From the NCBI GenBank assembly GCA_022496205.1, contig WTXD01000013.1, forward strand, positions 186,001 to 250,000: a DNA stretch of 64,000 nucleotides, in the 5' to 3' direction. Position 1 is the stretch's first letter. Each line of letters opens with the position of its first letter. Below are positions 35,939 to 47,711 of this stretch, piece by piece. This DNA comes from Gloeopeniophorella convolvens (Eukaryota > Basidiomycota > Agaricomycetes > Russulales). The translations under genes and the position numbers were made by a program. The notes under the pieces are model-generated. The model saw only the letters and a program-made list of their open reading frames with translations, was not told the origin of the DNA and made no database searches.

Positions 35939-38900
35939 TCACTGCGGTGAGAACGATCCCGAAGGACGGTGATAGCTCACCGATGCCGCCTGCTTTTGCT
36001 TTGAATAGAAGGCAAATAGGTCGGCGATCTGCTGCTCAAGCAGCTGTCGCTCCCGTTGGAGGCGGCCGACTTCTTGGGTAGAGATCAGAACTTCCCGCGT
36101 GAGTTCTTTCTTGAATTCTTCGACGTGGACTGCGCATCTGCGGTCATTCTTTATTCTCAACGAACGAAACGTCTGGCTTACTCTGGACGTTAATCGCCGT
36201 GGCTTCTTTCATTGCCTCGACGAACCTGAGCCTCTCTCCCCGAATATCGTCTGATAACTCTGGACCGGGACGTCAGATGCCATAAACGCGAGCATATGGT
36301 TGTTTTACCGCTTGCAAGGTTGCGCAACATTCTCTCCTGATCTTGTCTCTGGCGTTCGATGACTCCTAAGACAGATTCTGTGGCTGCGACGCGTGAGGTC
36401 AGCCCTGGCGCGCGACTCTGCTGAACTGCAGTAGCTCACTGTAGGCGTTTCTCATCTCGGCGTTCTTTCGCATGTCCTCATTAAGTGCGGCGACAAGGCC
36501 ATTCATCGTGCTTCGCAGATCTGCCCCATCGCGGTCCCGGCGCTGACCGTCGGCGACTAGATTCCGAAGGCCTTGGACCAGCGTAGGGACTGACGCTTGG
36601 TTGTCCGCTTCAAGACCATCCTCGGGTTCATCGGCACCACCCATGGTTCTGCATAGCTTCTGCACATCTTCCGCAATAACCTGGATTTGCGCTGTGCCAC
36701 CACTGACGAAGGCCTCCAGCCACTTGCCATCATCCCGCATGGTGAGCATAGAGCGTTGGGTGAGGGCGAGAGTTGCTCACGGCGTTCAGCTCGTTGAGAT
36801 AGCGTACGCTATCGGCTTGCTGTTCCATGAGCAGGCTGCGTTTTGCCTCATCGGTTTGAAGGAGGTCCATGAGATTTTGCACCTAAGAAGGTTTAGGTCC
36901 TTTAATCTTTATGAGTGACCAATAGACGAACCTGGTCAGGTGTTATCTCGCTGAGCGAACGCTCAGAGTGCTTCTGAGGACTTAAGTTCAGTGCCTTCTG
37001 CGCGGGGACAGTACAAGGTGTCAATTGTACCTGAGAGGTGCTGCTGTCTCCATCTTGTGCATCTAGTGAGGTAGGGTTCGTAGAGAAAGCTCTATCCAGA
37101 AGCATGTCAAGCTTGCGCTGAACGTCACCTAAGTCCACCTGTTCGACTGAGGTATTTTGGTGGGCTCGCAAGAAGGTGAATGGCCGCGCGTTCGTCATGA
37201 CGGTCGGTTCATCGTCCCCCTCGGCGTCGGCTTTTGACGCGTTGTCTTTCAACAACTTCTGGATCTCCTCAAGCGCACGGATCATCTGTTCCTCCTTCGT
37301 AGAAACACCGTGACGGCCCTCGTCGGTCGGCGTTGGGGCGAGATTTTGGAGGCGTCGGCCCGAAAGGTCTGCGTCAGCTGGCTTCGCTTCCATCTTCGCA
37401 AGAGCAGTCTGAACGTCGCCTACTGCAGTACGGATCTCCGCCAGCTGCCGCGAATCTTGCTCGCGGTCACAGACAGCAGCGCGCACGTCGGCTACAACGG
37501 TCCTCACGTCTTCATGAACAGCATCGAGCTGATCTCCAAGTTCAGCCGTATAGATGAGCTGCCGCTCTGCGTGTGCATCCATGACGTCCAGTAGCGCGCA
37601 CGCGTTGTCATCCGCCAGTGAGCCAGCAGTCGAAGGGATTGTTGACGTGGGGCACTTCGCTTGTGATGCTGAAGATCGTTGCTCGGATGAGGCACGCTGG
37701 TGCAACGACCTTCTTTCACGCAGTTCATCGCGCATGCGAAAAGCGGATTTTGGCCGGGACGGAGGTTCTGGGCTGGTCGAAGCTGCAGAGACGGGAGAAG
37801 TGAGGCGGGACTCTGGGAAACGACTCGAAATAGGTGCTTGAGATGAGACAGGACTCGTTGGCTGTTGAACTCCGGTAGACAATCCCAGAACGTCAACGCG
37901 GCGTTCAGTCGGAGTCCTTCGGATTAGCGCCGTATCGGGATTTGTCGACGATCGTTGGGATGTGGTTCTTGTTGCATCTGTGTACCGCGAGGACCGGCGC
38001 GAAGGGGAATGATCTGAGACGGAGTAGTGTTGCATCTCGGCTAGGCGTTTGCGAACCATAGAGCGATGGCTAAGGTTAACAATTGAAGGGCTTTGAGAAT
38101 GAGAAAGCTGAGAGCGCAAAGAGAGACCGGAGGGAGGACGATCGCTGACCGGAGATGCAGTCTTGGTGTCTCTTGCCTGCAAAAAAGATGAGGTCATTGG
38201 GCCGGGAATGCCCTCAGATATGGTCCCCGTTTCAGGAGGTCCGTCGTCATTCACGGCCGACAGTGGCGATGCTAGCCTCAGACTGGTGGCATCTGTAGGC
38301 GCAACATCCTGGTGAGGGAGCGAAAGTGTTTTTCCCTCGAGGTCGCGGGGACTGGAGTAAGGTGCTTCGAATGCCGATGCTTGCCTACGCGCGAGCTCTG
38401 ATGCTGGGGACACAAGGGAGTCGGGACTTGGGGAAGTAGATATTGTTGTGTCGATAAGAAGTGAACCCTGAATCTCCGATTTGGTGCGTTCCATAATCCG
38501 CTTGTCCTGGCTCCTCAATATGGCATCCCTAGTAGGCCTTGTGAGTATATGCCTGACTTGGCATGATCGTGACTCACCAGACTGCGCTCACCCATGCAGC
38601 CCTGTCTTGCACGGTGGGAGCAGCGAAGCGCTGTCCATCTTTCCCATCGAAGATAAGTTCGAATACCTTTGGCTCCCTAGAACCCCCAATAGAAGGAAGG
38701 AGGGCCCTGTCCTCTACACTTAGATCACTGTACGCAAGTGAGTTGACATCCGTGCAGGCACGCAGGGAAACAACATCCGTGCTGGGGACCCCTTGGGAAG
38801 TGGCTGACGTCAGGAGAATATGCGTCCCGTGGAGCACTGCGTCGCAGCTCAGCCATACGGGCAAAATTGACGAAGATGCATTGATAGGTCTGCTCTGATG

Positions 38901-39656
38901 AAGAAGGGGGCCTGCGTGCAAGGCGTACGTGGGAGAGGCACAGATCCTGGAGCCTAGGTTGCTGTTGTTCTGATCGAAAGGATCGGCACCGTGATCCGAA
39001 ATGTGGGGAGTTGGAGAAGGTGGCTGGCCGGATGAAGGAGAATGGCTTGCGCTGCTCAGTGTGAATGGTTCCAATTTTTCTCTCGCCGTCCGCTTTCCTT
39101 TCTTGAACACGGATAACAGATTGCGGAACGACTGCCTCAGAGGCGACGTTTTCCTCTCCATCTTTGCGAGGGGCATTGACAGTCCAAGCGCAGTCTGGCG
39201 AACGTTTGACGTATTGGTTGAAACGTCATGCGGTAGGTGGGGTTTGGCGGGACCTTCTTCTCTCATAGACTCGAAGCGCTTGATGAGTTCTTTTGCAGAA
39301 CCTCGACGCTGCACGTCGCCCGATCCCGAGCCGGGTCTGGGCACTGGGATGGAAAAGTACTCTTCGTAAGGCTCAGGTCCGTAGTCCTGAGGTGATCGAA
39401 ATTCCTGAGACTCGGGGACGGCACCGAGGGTCCGGTCTGCGACACGGAAACTAGCCGTGTGCGACGATGCAGAGTGCACCCGTACCAGATTCTCCCTGTC
39501 GAAAAGCATGGACCTTGGCCCCATGAAAGAGGCCTTAGAGCTGTGATGAGCAGCTGGGCCATCGAGAGGAGTAGGAAGATATTCCGAGCAAGCTGCACTG
39601 GTGCCGCGGGTCATGGGGTAGGAGTATAAAGAGTATATCTCAGAGGTGTCATCCAT
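35939..39656 (-). CDS. PH-domain and coiled-coil protein, fungal-type, function unknown
   Basis: Seven exons, complement(35939-36129, 36182-36259, 36309-36383, 36440-36722, 36781-36882, 36932-38528, 38578-39656), 1134 aa. The N-terminal 230 residues are disordered with SAKELIKRFESM, a short helix motif shared by several septin/actin-associated fungal proteins. A PH-like domain (about 235-365) runs from LPVWLSCDAVLHGTHILLTSATS to VFELIFDGKDGQRFAAPTVQDRAAWVSAVWDAI. A Ser/Pro-rich middle follows. From about 630 onward come several coiled coils (CALLDVMDAHAERQLIYTAELGDQLDAVHEDVRTVVADVRAAV; QEVGRLQRERQLLEQQIADLFAFYSKQKQ). The layout suggests a membrane-phosphoinositide-binding cortical or polarity scaffold, which is inference. 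Convergent with the AlkB-like gene, 270 bases apart. Confidence 0.85.
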
Positions 39657-40447
39657 GATGAGGGAAGTAAGACAGCAGTGCGTTCAACTAGGCCGACGTG
39701 AAGACATGGATGCAAGTTGCTGATTAGTGGTCGTGTCTGGAAGTCAGAACTGGAATCGGGGGCGACCACGTCTGCGTTGCAGCTGAGAACGATGGGTACG
39801 CATTGTGATGCATTCCATGTAGCTGCATTGGAGATGAAATACGTTCTGATATTCTTTAGAGGTTGAAGATCATGCAAGAGACACAGTGGGCCTCGACGAG
39901 CACTAGCGAAGGCTATTTGGTTTAAGCTTTCTTTTTCTTTTTCATACGGCGCTCGCCGTCTGAAAAAGCGATTCGTCAGCAGGTCACGCGATCATCGATC
40001 ACGAGTGAGAGAAGTTCAACACGAGCGCAGGGTCTGTGACTGAGAAGTTCCTCTCTATAAATTCATCAGAGCGACGGAGTGTCACGGTCAACCGGATTGC
40101 ATCTAGCCAGCCAGAAGCAAGCCATTCGGATTAAGTTCGCCCATCATCACGTTGCATCCTAGAACAGCTGACGAGGTACCACGATGGTCGGCAGCTGGGT
40201 GGCAAGCCTTTTGCAGAATGGACTGGGGGACAAGCTCTACGCTCTGGCCTTCCAGACGCGCGCAACAAGTTTCGCGAGTAGCAACCTGCGCGAGATGTCT
40301 TCTCTCCGTCATCTCACATGGCCCTCTGAGGGCGCGTGGTCTGGCATCTGGCCGACGATTCCCCCTCCCCCCGTGCATAAATGCCAGTCCCTTCGGGAGA
40401 CGCTATGCGCTCTCACAGCATACTGGACCCAGTCTGATTGCTTTGAA
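39657..40447. other. Divergent promoter region
   Basis: Upstream region of the PH gene (minus) and the alpha-galactosidase (plus). A TATAAATTC occurs at about 40056 and a CATAAATG at about 40377, some 70 bases before the galactosidase ATG. A frame open upstream of that ATG lacks signal-peptide character, so I take the ATG at 40448. Confidence 0.5.
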
Positions 40448-42604
40448 ATGTGGTCTCCATTGTCTTTGCTCTTCGTAGCGTCGAGCCTAGCGCTACCGGC
40501 TCTGTCACAAAGGGGGGCCTACCAACAGTGCGGGGGCACGAACTGGTCTGGCGTTACCACCTGCGTCAGCGGGTATGCGTCCCGTAACTAAAGGGCTCAC
40601 ATTACACACTGACGCTCTCCTGCAGGTATACATGTGTATATGCTAACCCATTCTATTCTCAATGCCAGCCGGGAACGGTCACCATCTCGTCTTCATCGAC
40701 CACCACCTCTTCATCCACTTCCCACTCAACCAGTTCTTCTCATACTTCGAGCTCCAGCTCGACCCTGACCGGTATCGCCGCCACTGCTCCTACTACTCCT
40801 CCGTCCAAAGCGGTCGGGCGACTGCCCGCTCTGGGGTAAGCTTCTTCCCTGCCCTGGTACACACCTCGGAACTGAATCACCGTAGCTGGAATGGTTGGAA
40901 TGCATACGGTTGCGGTACGACGCGGATTCTCCCAGGAGGTAATTGCTTGCTGAAGGGCATGCACAGCAATATCCGCGGACAAAGTGCTCAGCGCTGCTCA
41001 GTCATTTGTCGATCTTGGCTTGCAGAAAGCTGGATATGAATATGTGAACATCGATGTAGGCCGCCCCCTCCCCCGGTGAATTATGCGTTTTCATCTCTCG
41101 TCAGGACTGCTGGGCCGAAATGTCCCGCGACCCTACTACACAGCAGCAGGTGCCTGACTCAACAAAATTCCCGAACGGAATAAAGGCTCTTGCGGACCAG
41201 GTTCACTCCATGGGTCTCAAGATAGGAATTTACAGGTGAACCTCACACATCGGCCGAATTCTCGATTTCCTGGAGCCTCTAACGATCTGTAAAGCGATGC
41301 TGGTACTAACACGTGTGCTGGATATCCCGGCTCTCTTGGTTACGAGGCCATTGACGCTGCTGCGTGGCAGTCCTGGGATATCGACTGTGAGTCCTATGGA
41401 CGCTGCAGCGCGCACGTTATCTCATTGTGAACACACCTAGACGTGAAATATGGTAGCCCAGTTCGGATAGCCTTCGACGTTGCTTAGGCTGATGGCTGAC
41501 GCAGACAATTGCAATGTCCCTGCCAACTGGACCGATGCCGGCGTGGGTGCTGAGCTTAGCCAGCACGCCCAATTTAACTAATCAGAGTTGCGACTGGGCC
41601 ACAGAATCCTCCAGGCGGTGATTGGTAGTGAGTTACAAATGGCCCAGCGCGCCCGACAGATGTTCATGTTGTTGCAGTAATTCAAACTCGGCCATCCGGT
41701 ACCGTCAGATGGGGTATGCAATGTTGCGTTTGACCGCTAACGCTCCTCTCTGACATATGCAACTTCGAAAGGGCCGCCCTCGCCAACAATGACCCGCCCG
41801 TGCAGTTCAGTCTCTGCATATGGGGTGACGCGAATGTCTGGACCTGGGGTAACCGCGTTGTAGGCCATTTGTCTCACCTACTTTTCCTCTATGTTCAACC
41901 GGCTCGTTAGGGACACTCATGGCGCATGTCGGGAGACGCAGGGTGCGCGACATGTTTCCGCGCTCGTTTTGCTGGGGCATGACGGACAATATGCGCCCAG
42001 CCCAACGTGGGGCTACATAGCCTCGATCATGAGCACTAACGTCGCGCACCTGTCTTCGATCAATTTCTTCTCACACAACGACATGGACATGATGGAGATC
42101 GGGAACGGGAATTTGTCCATTCAGGAAGAACGCACCCACTTTGCTGTGTGGGCCTTCATGAAGAGCCCCATTCTGCTTGGCACGACCGTACGGCAGCCTC
42201 TCGCTCCCCCCAAACATCTGCTGATCCCGGGTTTGCCCTCCGTGCAGCTGTCGGCACTTAACTCTGATCAAGTCGCCATCATCACGAACGCGGAGCTCCT
42301 CGCATTTCACCAGGATGCGACCATCGGGACGCCAGCGACGCCATTCACGTCGTCCACGGCAGCCACCACGAATCCACCGCAGTTCTACGCCGGCAGATCT
42401 GTCAAAGGCACTCACGTGTTCATCGTAAACACCAACAGCACGTCGACGACGTTCGATGTCAACTTTGCGGATATACCCGGACTCGAGGCGGGCAAATTTA
42501 AAGTGCACGACATGTGGAAGTCCGCAGACCTTGGCACATTCTCAGGAGCTTATAACGTGACCCTTGCGGCGCATGACACTGCTGCATTGCTCATCACGTC
42601 GTAG
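40448..42604 (+). CDS. Secreted GH27 alpha-galactosidase with N-terminal CBM1 cellulose-binding module
   Basis: Thirteen exons: 40448-40572, 40626-40835, 40886-40914, 40967-41055, 41105-41235, 41295-41386, 41441-41452, 41505-41542, 41605-41627, 41678-41713, 41772-41859, 41911-41942, 42001-42604; 502 aa. A signal peptide ([20 protein letters not shown]) is followed by a CBM1 ([31 protein letters not shown]) and a Ser/Thr linker. The GH27 barrel carries [44 protein letters not shown], nucleophile Asp230 in [23 protein letters not shown] and acid/base Asp331 in [14 protein letters not shown]-terminal beta-sandwich ends the protein. It removes alpha-1,6-galactose from galactomannan and raffinose-type sugars. 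One exon is 12 nt. Apparent stops downstream of the nucleophile fall inside introns. Confidence 0.93.
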
Positions 42605-42800
42605 GCAATGCGTGCAATGATAACAGTTTGGAAATATATATTCTTGAAAGAGTTCAATGATCTGTTAAGCAGCGGGTTGTCGGTCCTCCACTCTTCAACC
42701 GAGTCTTCGGGGGCGACCGATACATGGGCGAGACATACTGTCTTTCAACGCTTGACTACAACTAATTATACATGCATGAAGGGTTTACAGATTTGCGAGT

Positions 42801-43639
42801 TCACTTCGACTTGGAGTGTAATCCCTGAGTGAGCTGAATCTGCTTGACATCAGAACGAGGACCACGCAGAAAAATTGAAACGGGCACCTCTTCCTTGGTG
42901 ATCGTGCGCAATTCGCCCGGGGCGGCAGCCTTCCCTGTCACGGCATACGTAACTTGCTGAATGTTGCGCGAAATGGTGCCGCTCGTGGCAAGCCAGTAGC
43001 GGATCTCGTCCGGGATGACCTCAATCGCGACGACGCGGGGGTCGTTCTCGTCGCCTTTGTGAATTCCATCTCCAAGGTCACCAAAGTACGCCGCAGTGCT
43101 AGAGCAATACCGGCATAATCAGGCTAAATATCACACTGTGTGAGAGAGGACGTTACGATGTGGACCAGTGTTCTTTGATAACGGATTGATCCTTGACGAG
43201 CTTCGCAAAGCCGGAGATGCTCGCCCAATTCGTCGACGATGTGTCGAAGAAGCTAACGTTGACATGCGCGTCGTTCGACAGCTCCTCGCATTTTGGCGAG
43301 GCATTGTTTGCGATGAAAATCAAGTTGACTTGGCTGTCAGCATACGCTAAACAGAAGACCGGAGGTTTATAAGCTGCGCAAGCAGATGGGATCCCGGGGA
43401 CTTACGACCTACGGGCGTCATGGCGCGGGCGTGAAGATGGCCGTCCGAGGCGCGGGTGGTAAGCATGCCCGTGCCCGCGCCCTTGATGAGCTTGTGCAAA
43501 TCTGCCCATCTGACAGTCAGCCCATCTGCAACCCGCCTGTACCCACGTGGGATGACGGACCTGCAATCTTTTGCGACGGCGTCACGTCGTCATTCTGCGC
43601 GTTGGCGGTGTAGGGGTCGAGCTTGACGTTGGATGACAT
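42801..43639 (-). CDS. bli-3: BLI-3-type FMN-binding split-barrel (general stress) protein
   Basis: Four exons, complement(42801-43098, 43157-43346, 43406-43501, 43561-43639), 220 aa. The N-terminus MSSNVKLDPYTANAQNDDVT, then LHKLIKGAGTGMLTTRASDGHLHARAMTP, the core DSQVNLIFIANNASPKCEELSNDAHVNVSFFD...NWASISGFAKLV and the end AYFGDLGDGIHKGDENDPRVVAIEVIPDEIRYWLAT match the fungal blue-light-inducible BLI-3 / pyridoxamine-oxidase-like general stress family. These bind flavin and are induced by light or stress; the reaction is unknown. The minus-strand TATA box lies about 50 bases upstream. Convergent with the alpha-galactosidase (196 bases apart). Confidence 0.93.
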
Positions 43640-43690
43640 GGTGTAGTTGGCAGTGGACGTAGTATCGAATAGGGGATGAATGGTCCATGT

Positions 43691-43697
43691 TTATATA
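43691..43697 (-). promoter_or_regulatory. TATA box of the BLI-3-type gene
   Basis: TATATAA on the minus strand, about 52 bases before the start codon at 43639. The rest of 43640-44048 shows no gene. A small tandem TCACTAGT repeat lies near 43998-44020, just left of the transposon. Confidence 0.6.
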
Positions 43698-44048
43698 CAC
43701 AATTCCAGAGAGGCAATGGTGCAAGTCAGTGATGCTCTGCTCCCTCGATGACGTCGGTTGGCACTCCAGAGTCCAGATCCAGAACGAGCACGAAGGCGGC
43801 GCCGGAAGCAGATCACACTCCCCGTGGAGCGCCTACGCCTACGATTCATCGAGACGACAGTGAGCTCAAGATGGGAACAGACGCATTCATTGAAGTGACC
43901 ATGGGGGTGTTGTTACTGTACATGCACCAACGATGTAATGGCAAGGTGGCGGTATTGCCAGAGAGCCGTGACAGGTACCGCGTCACTAGCCAACGATAGT
44001 CACTAGTCACTAGTCACTCCGACGAACGTAGCACGCCCTCTGAACATA

Positions 44049-44758
44049 CTATCGAAGGACCCTCAATGGGATGAATATCCCATTGAGTGTCCCGGGGGCT
44101 TATTTTTCGTTCCCATGCTCTGAAACCCCGTATATACATTCTAGTATGCGATTCCGATGCGTTCCCCAACTCTGAGATTTTTCTGTTCAAGGCTGTGTGC
44201 CAAAGCGAAGCCGAAATCGAGGTCAAAGGCCCCGCGAGAATGACCAGGCACGCGTGATGGTGTCACGACCCATCACATCAACCGTGCTGCAGTGCTGCCG
44301 GAGGCAAGCGGTGATTGCACCGCCGTGTCGCTCGTGTCGCATTGCATGGCTGCGATTAGATTGCGATTTGTGCGGAGCTCGAACTCAAATGTCACACTTC
44401 AGCTCCTCCGGAGGGGCACGTCGCGTTCAAGCATCCTTGCTCACCCAGACGCCACGGAAACCACGCAGATACATCAGAAATAACCTTAACACTACGTCTA
44501 CCGAGTTTGAAGCACTCCCAGGGACTGATTCAGTGGTTCCTGACCAAATAATGGTCAGATTTGTGTACCCTCAGATACATGATTTATTGTGCAGCAGGAA
44601 GTGCTCGGATTCATTTGTGATCGCACAGGACAGATTGAATGGTGCTACAGAGCATTGGATTAAAGTTAAAAATATATCTGATGAGTAGTTGTTGAGCGAT
44701 TCGTGGATCTGCGTTTCATCCCATTGAGGGTCCCATCCCATTGAGGGTCCTTCGATAG
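44049..44758. mobile_element. TA-flanked, MITE-like DNA transposon with terminal inverted repeats
   Basis: The ends are perfect inverted repeats of about 25 bp (44049-44073, beginning CTATCGAAGGACCCTCAATG; 44734-44758). They are bordered on both sides by TA, the target duplication of Tc1/mariner-like elements. Extra copies of the core CCCATTGAGGGTCC sit next to each end: a palindromic copy near 44075-44090 and a direct copy near 44722. The element is 710 bp and I see no transposase-like frame, so it is probably non-autonomous. The interior is otherwise featureless. Confidence 0.8.
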
Positions 44759-45164
44759 TAGCTGCCGAAGCGAGCGCTGGAACCTATCGAAGCCACCTCG
44801 TTCATCGGGTTCAACATCTGGACACCAAGGTGGGTCATCCGGTTGCAAGAAAAATTCACTGCATGACCCAGAACTAGCCAGGCCGGGGGGTGGCCAACTG
44901 CCATGCTTGGGAGTGGAGCGCCTTGACAGAGGTAAGAGTTCACGGGTACTGCATTGGCTCCATCGCATCTCGTAAACAAACACCATCAGGATGACGCACC
45001 GGGAACGACCCCGGGATCATTCGCGTCGAGATATAATTGTGTGCATGATCTACATGAGAAGAGCTGTCCTCGAACAAATGAGGAACGCATCGACGCCACT
45101 GCGCCTCGCGTCTTCTGCCCCTTCCAGATTGAAAGTGCAGCAATAGCCACAGCTGAGACCTCCT

Positions 45165-46021
45165 CTACGACTTGGGCACTTTTGAGCCGTCGTCTGAGGC
45201 GGATTTGCCTTCCGGGATGGTTGCTTCGGTCGTGCTCTGTCCTATATCCGAGGGCCCTCGGAAACGGTCGGCACTGTAATGACGAGAACGGGACATACTT
45301 GTCGACTCACCTATCATTTCCTTGCCAACCCGCTCTCCGACCTTGATCACTCGTCTACAGGCCATCTGCCAGACACCACAACTGACGGAGCCTTATACCC
45401 CCAACACCCGTGAGTTCAAGCCGACTGCGACTATTGGAACTTGACTTACCTGCGGGTGCAAATGGGAAAGCCAGCCACCACGTCAAGGGGCCTAGCCAAG
45501 CCTGTGGGAGGTAGAAGACGGCGGACCGACGGTACCACCATCCTACGACGAACTGAAGGCCGGTCGTCAACAACCACAATGTGGTGTTGAACTTGAGGGA
45601 GAAAGACGCTTTCGAGGAGCTTAGTTCACTGTCTGTGCGATCAACGAGGCATCAACGATGGTTTCGAGTGTTGATAGATCGCGAGATATACGGACTAAGC
45701 TTCTCCAAGTCCTGTAGACCTTTGTCCACGCTCCGACGCAGTTTCGCCCACTTCGCGAACTGGTCCTGGGCACTGGTCTGAAGTAGCTCGGCCTTTTTGG
45801 ACAGCACTTCCGACTTGAGTTCCCGCTGACGCTTCGCCGCACTCCGATTGAATATATTCTGGTGCGCTGTCCAGGCCTAGGTAGGTGAAGACGTGTCAAA
45901 GGGCTGGCGTGGTGGAACTCGGGCCAGATAGACGCACAAAGTGCAGGAGAACAGACTTTCCGACCCATGATACAAACTCCGTTACGAATACAAGGGCGAA
46001 TATTGTGAGGATGAGCGACAT
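45165..46021 (-). CDS. GET1: GET1/WRB, ER receptor subunit of the GET tail-anchored protein insertion pathway
   Basis: Four exons, complement(45165-45391, 45450-45632, 45696-45876, 45938-46021), 224 aa. Get1 forms the ER insertase with Get2 and receives tail-anchored proteins from Get3. The first membrane segment ([22 protein letters not shown]) is followed by the cytosolic coiled coil that contacts Get3 ([52 protein letters not shown]). Then come membrane segments [17 protein letters not shown] and [35 protein letters not shown]. The last 45 residues form a polar tail. A 37-nt possible intron in the tail is kept as coding, because the terminal stop is conserved in the decayed copy at 20587-21251. 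From 44759 to 45164 no gene is seen. Confidence 0.93.
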
Positions 46022-46207
46022 TGTTGATCCCGAGTGAACGTGCCCGAGGAGAGACTTGACGTGTTTCTTGGAACGTGCTCAAGGCGGAGACACGAAGCTG
46101 CCCCTAACCCTACGCTGTGGTTAAGAAGACCGCGCCTCGGCTCCGCTGCGCGGTCACGGCCGCTCTGAAGACAGTGTGCGGGGCTGCTCCCGGCCATCGA
46201 CTACAAG

Positions 46208-47434
46208 ATGATCCACACAGATCACAGACAAACCTACCGTCGCTCATTGAGCCACATATCCACAAGCGATGTGCCGCGCTCACCTGCCTTACCAACCTCG
46301 TCCACTCCAGCGGGATCAGTCGCGGTCAGACGGATCACGCTCACATCCAAGAAGAACTGGTGGATGGGTACGCAATCTCTGCATATCACAGCGTGTGTTG
46401 ATTACTTATCGCATCCAGTGGAGCTCGAAGAGGAGGAAAACAATCTGAAGTCCTCGCAGCCATCTGATGACCCTAGCTTGAATGATTATGCTCTCAATCC
46501 ACCGCCCCGTCCTGCGCCTCCAGTCCACCCAGCCTCCCCGATTTACAACGCCCCGAGAAACCCGAATAATATATTCTCCTTCCCTACACCTGCCATCTAC
46601 TCTGCGCCACCCAACCCCACAGCGGCGTTGGCACCCTTCGCCCAAGGCTCTGCGTCTGAGCTCTTCAAATGCGTAGTGAAGAGACCAGAAGTGGTCCAAC
46701 TAGAGATCAACGGCGAGATGCAGAGCAATGCACTTGACGTAACTGCCCAGTTTCTTGCGGAGCTGCGTGTCTACACCCATGTGGCACCGCACCGCAACCT
46801 CCCTGTGTTCTTAGGGTGCCTCGATGGCGTCGGCATGGTCCTCGAGTTTCTCGAGGGTGGAACACTATACGACTATCTCAAGCAGCATGGACCACTATCG
46901 CGCATCAACATACGGGACTATCACAACCAGCTGCTGGACGCATTGACGCACATACATACGCATGGGCTATCTCACGGGGACCTTTCGCTGCTGAACGTGC
47001 AAGCGATTGAGAGACGAGGAGAGGTGACTCTGAAGATGATCGACTTCGGTCGGTCGGTTTCGGCAGACTCCATCCTTGCGCCCCCGGACGGCGATCCTGT
47101 TGATCCTTGGGCGCACCTGAATTCCGACCGACCTCGCGTACGCACAGAGCAGATCTTCCCCGGTACGCGCCCATTTTCCGCTCCGGAAATCCAGCGAGGC
47201 GAGTGCCACGACGCGCGCCTCGCGGACGCATATAGCTTTGGAATGGTTCTAGTATGCCTAGAACGAGGACAACTCGTCGACGTCAAGCCCTGGGATCAGC
47301 GGAAGGATCTCTACCCAGCGGACCTCCTCGATGGATGCGTGTTGTTCGAAGGGCGGATACGGCAGTATCTAAGAAGGTGGGACGAGCGAAGAAGGCTCGT
47401 ACGGGAAGACATGGTCGAGGTGACGGGCGCTTGA
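46208..47434 (+). CDS. Divergent protein kinase-like protein
   Basis: Two exons (46208-46367, 46419-47434), 391 aa. The 51-nt intron is in frame, so it can be mistaken for coding sequence. After a Pro-rich N-terminus, a kinase fold is recognisable. It includes FKCVVKRPEVVQLEI (beta-3 Lys candidate), FLAELRVYTHVAPHRNLPVFLG, GMVLEFLEGGTLYDYLKQHG, the catalytic loop HGDLSLLNV (HRD changed to HGD; Asp and Asn kept, Lys replaced by Ser), the metal motif KMIDFGRS, and FSAPEIQRGECHDARLADAYSFGMVL. No glycine-rich loop can be seen. It may be an active but unusual Ser/Thr kinase or a pseudokinase. The start codon is the first in frame and not certain. Divergent from GET1, with 186 bases between starts. 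Confidence 0.78.
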   Translation: MIHTDHRQTYRRSLSHISTSDVPRSPALPTSSTPAGSVAVRRITLTSKKNWWMGTQSLHITACVDYLSHPVELEEEENNLKSSQPSDDPSLNDYALNPPPRPAPPVHPASPIYNAPRNPNNIFSFPTPAIYSAPPNPTAALAPFAQGSASELFKCVVKRPEVVQLEINGEMQSNALDVTAQFLAELRVYTHVAPHRNLPVFLGCLDGVGMVLEFLEGGTLYDYLKQHGPLSRINIRDYHNQLLDALTHIHTHGLSHGDLSLLNVQAIERRGEVTLKMIDFGRSVSADSILAPPDGDPVDPWAHLNSDRPRVRTEQIFPGTRPFSAPEIQRGECHDARLADAYSFGMVLVCLERGQLVDVKPWDQRKDLYPADLLDGCVLFEGRIRQYLRRWDERRRLVREDMVEVTGA

Positions 47435-47711
47435 ACGTTAAACGGTACGGTGGTCCGGAGGATACCCGCGAGCATGCTGTTCGCATTCATAGTGTATTTG
47501 TACACGTTCCCTGCGTCCGCGACATCTCGTCCGGGTTGTGACACAGTGTGAACTCTGCAATGATTTCGGAGCGAGTAGAGAGAGCTGTGTGCAGCGGTCG
47601 GGCTCGGCCGGTCCGGCCTGCGCAAACAAGGGTACACAACCTGCGCAGGCCTCTGACTTCCAACATTAAGTAACGAGCTCGCCACTCAGTTGTTGGACAT
47701 CGACTCTCACC

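Noticed and set aside
41505..41580. Apparent premature stop in the alpha-galactosidase after [18 protein letters not shown]
   Set aside because: A GT donor directly after DAG and an acceptor at 41604 remove the stop and join NWTDAG to [16 protein letters not shown] in frame, the expected family sequence.
45228..45264. Possible 37-nt intron in the GET1 tail (GTGAGT...TACAG)
   Set aside because: It would be unusually short and would truncate the protein. The distal stop is conserved in the decayed GET1 copy, so it is kept as coding, with some doubt.
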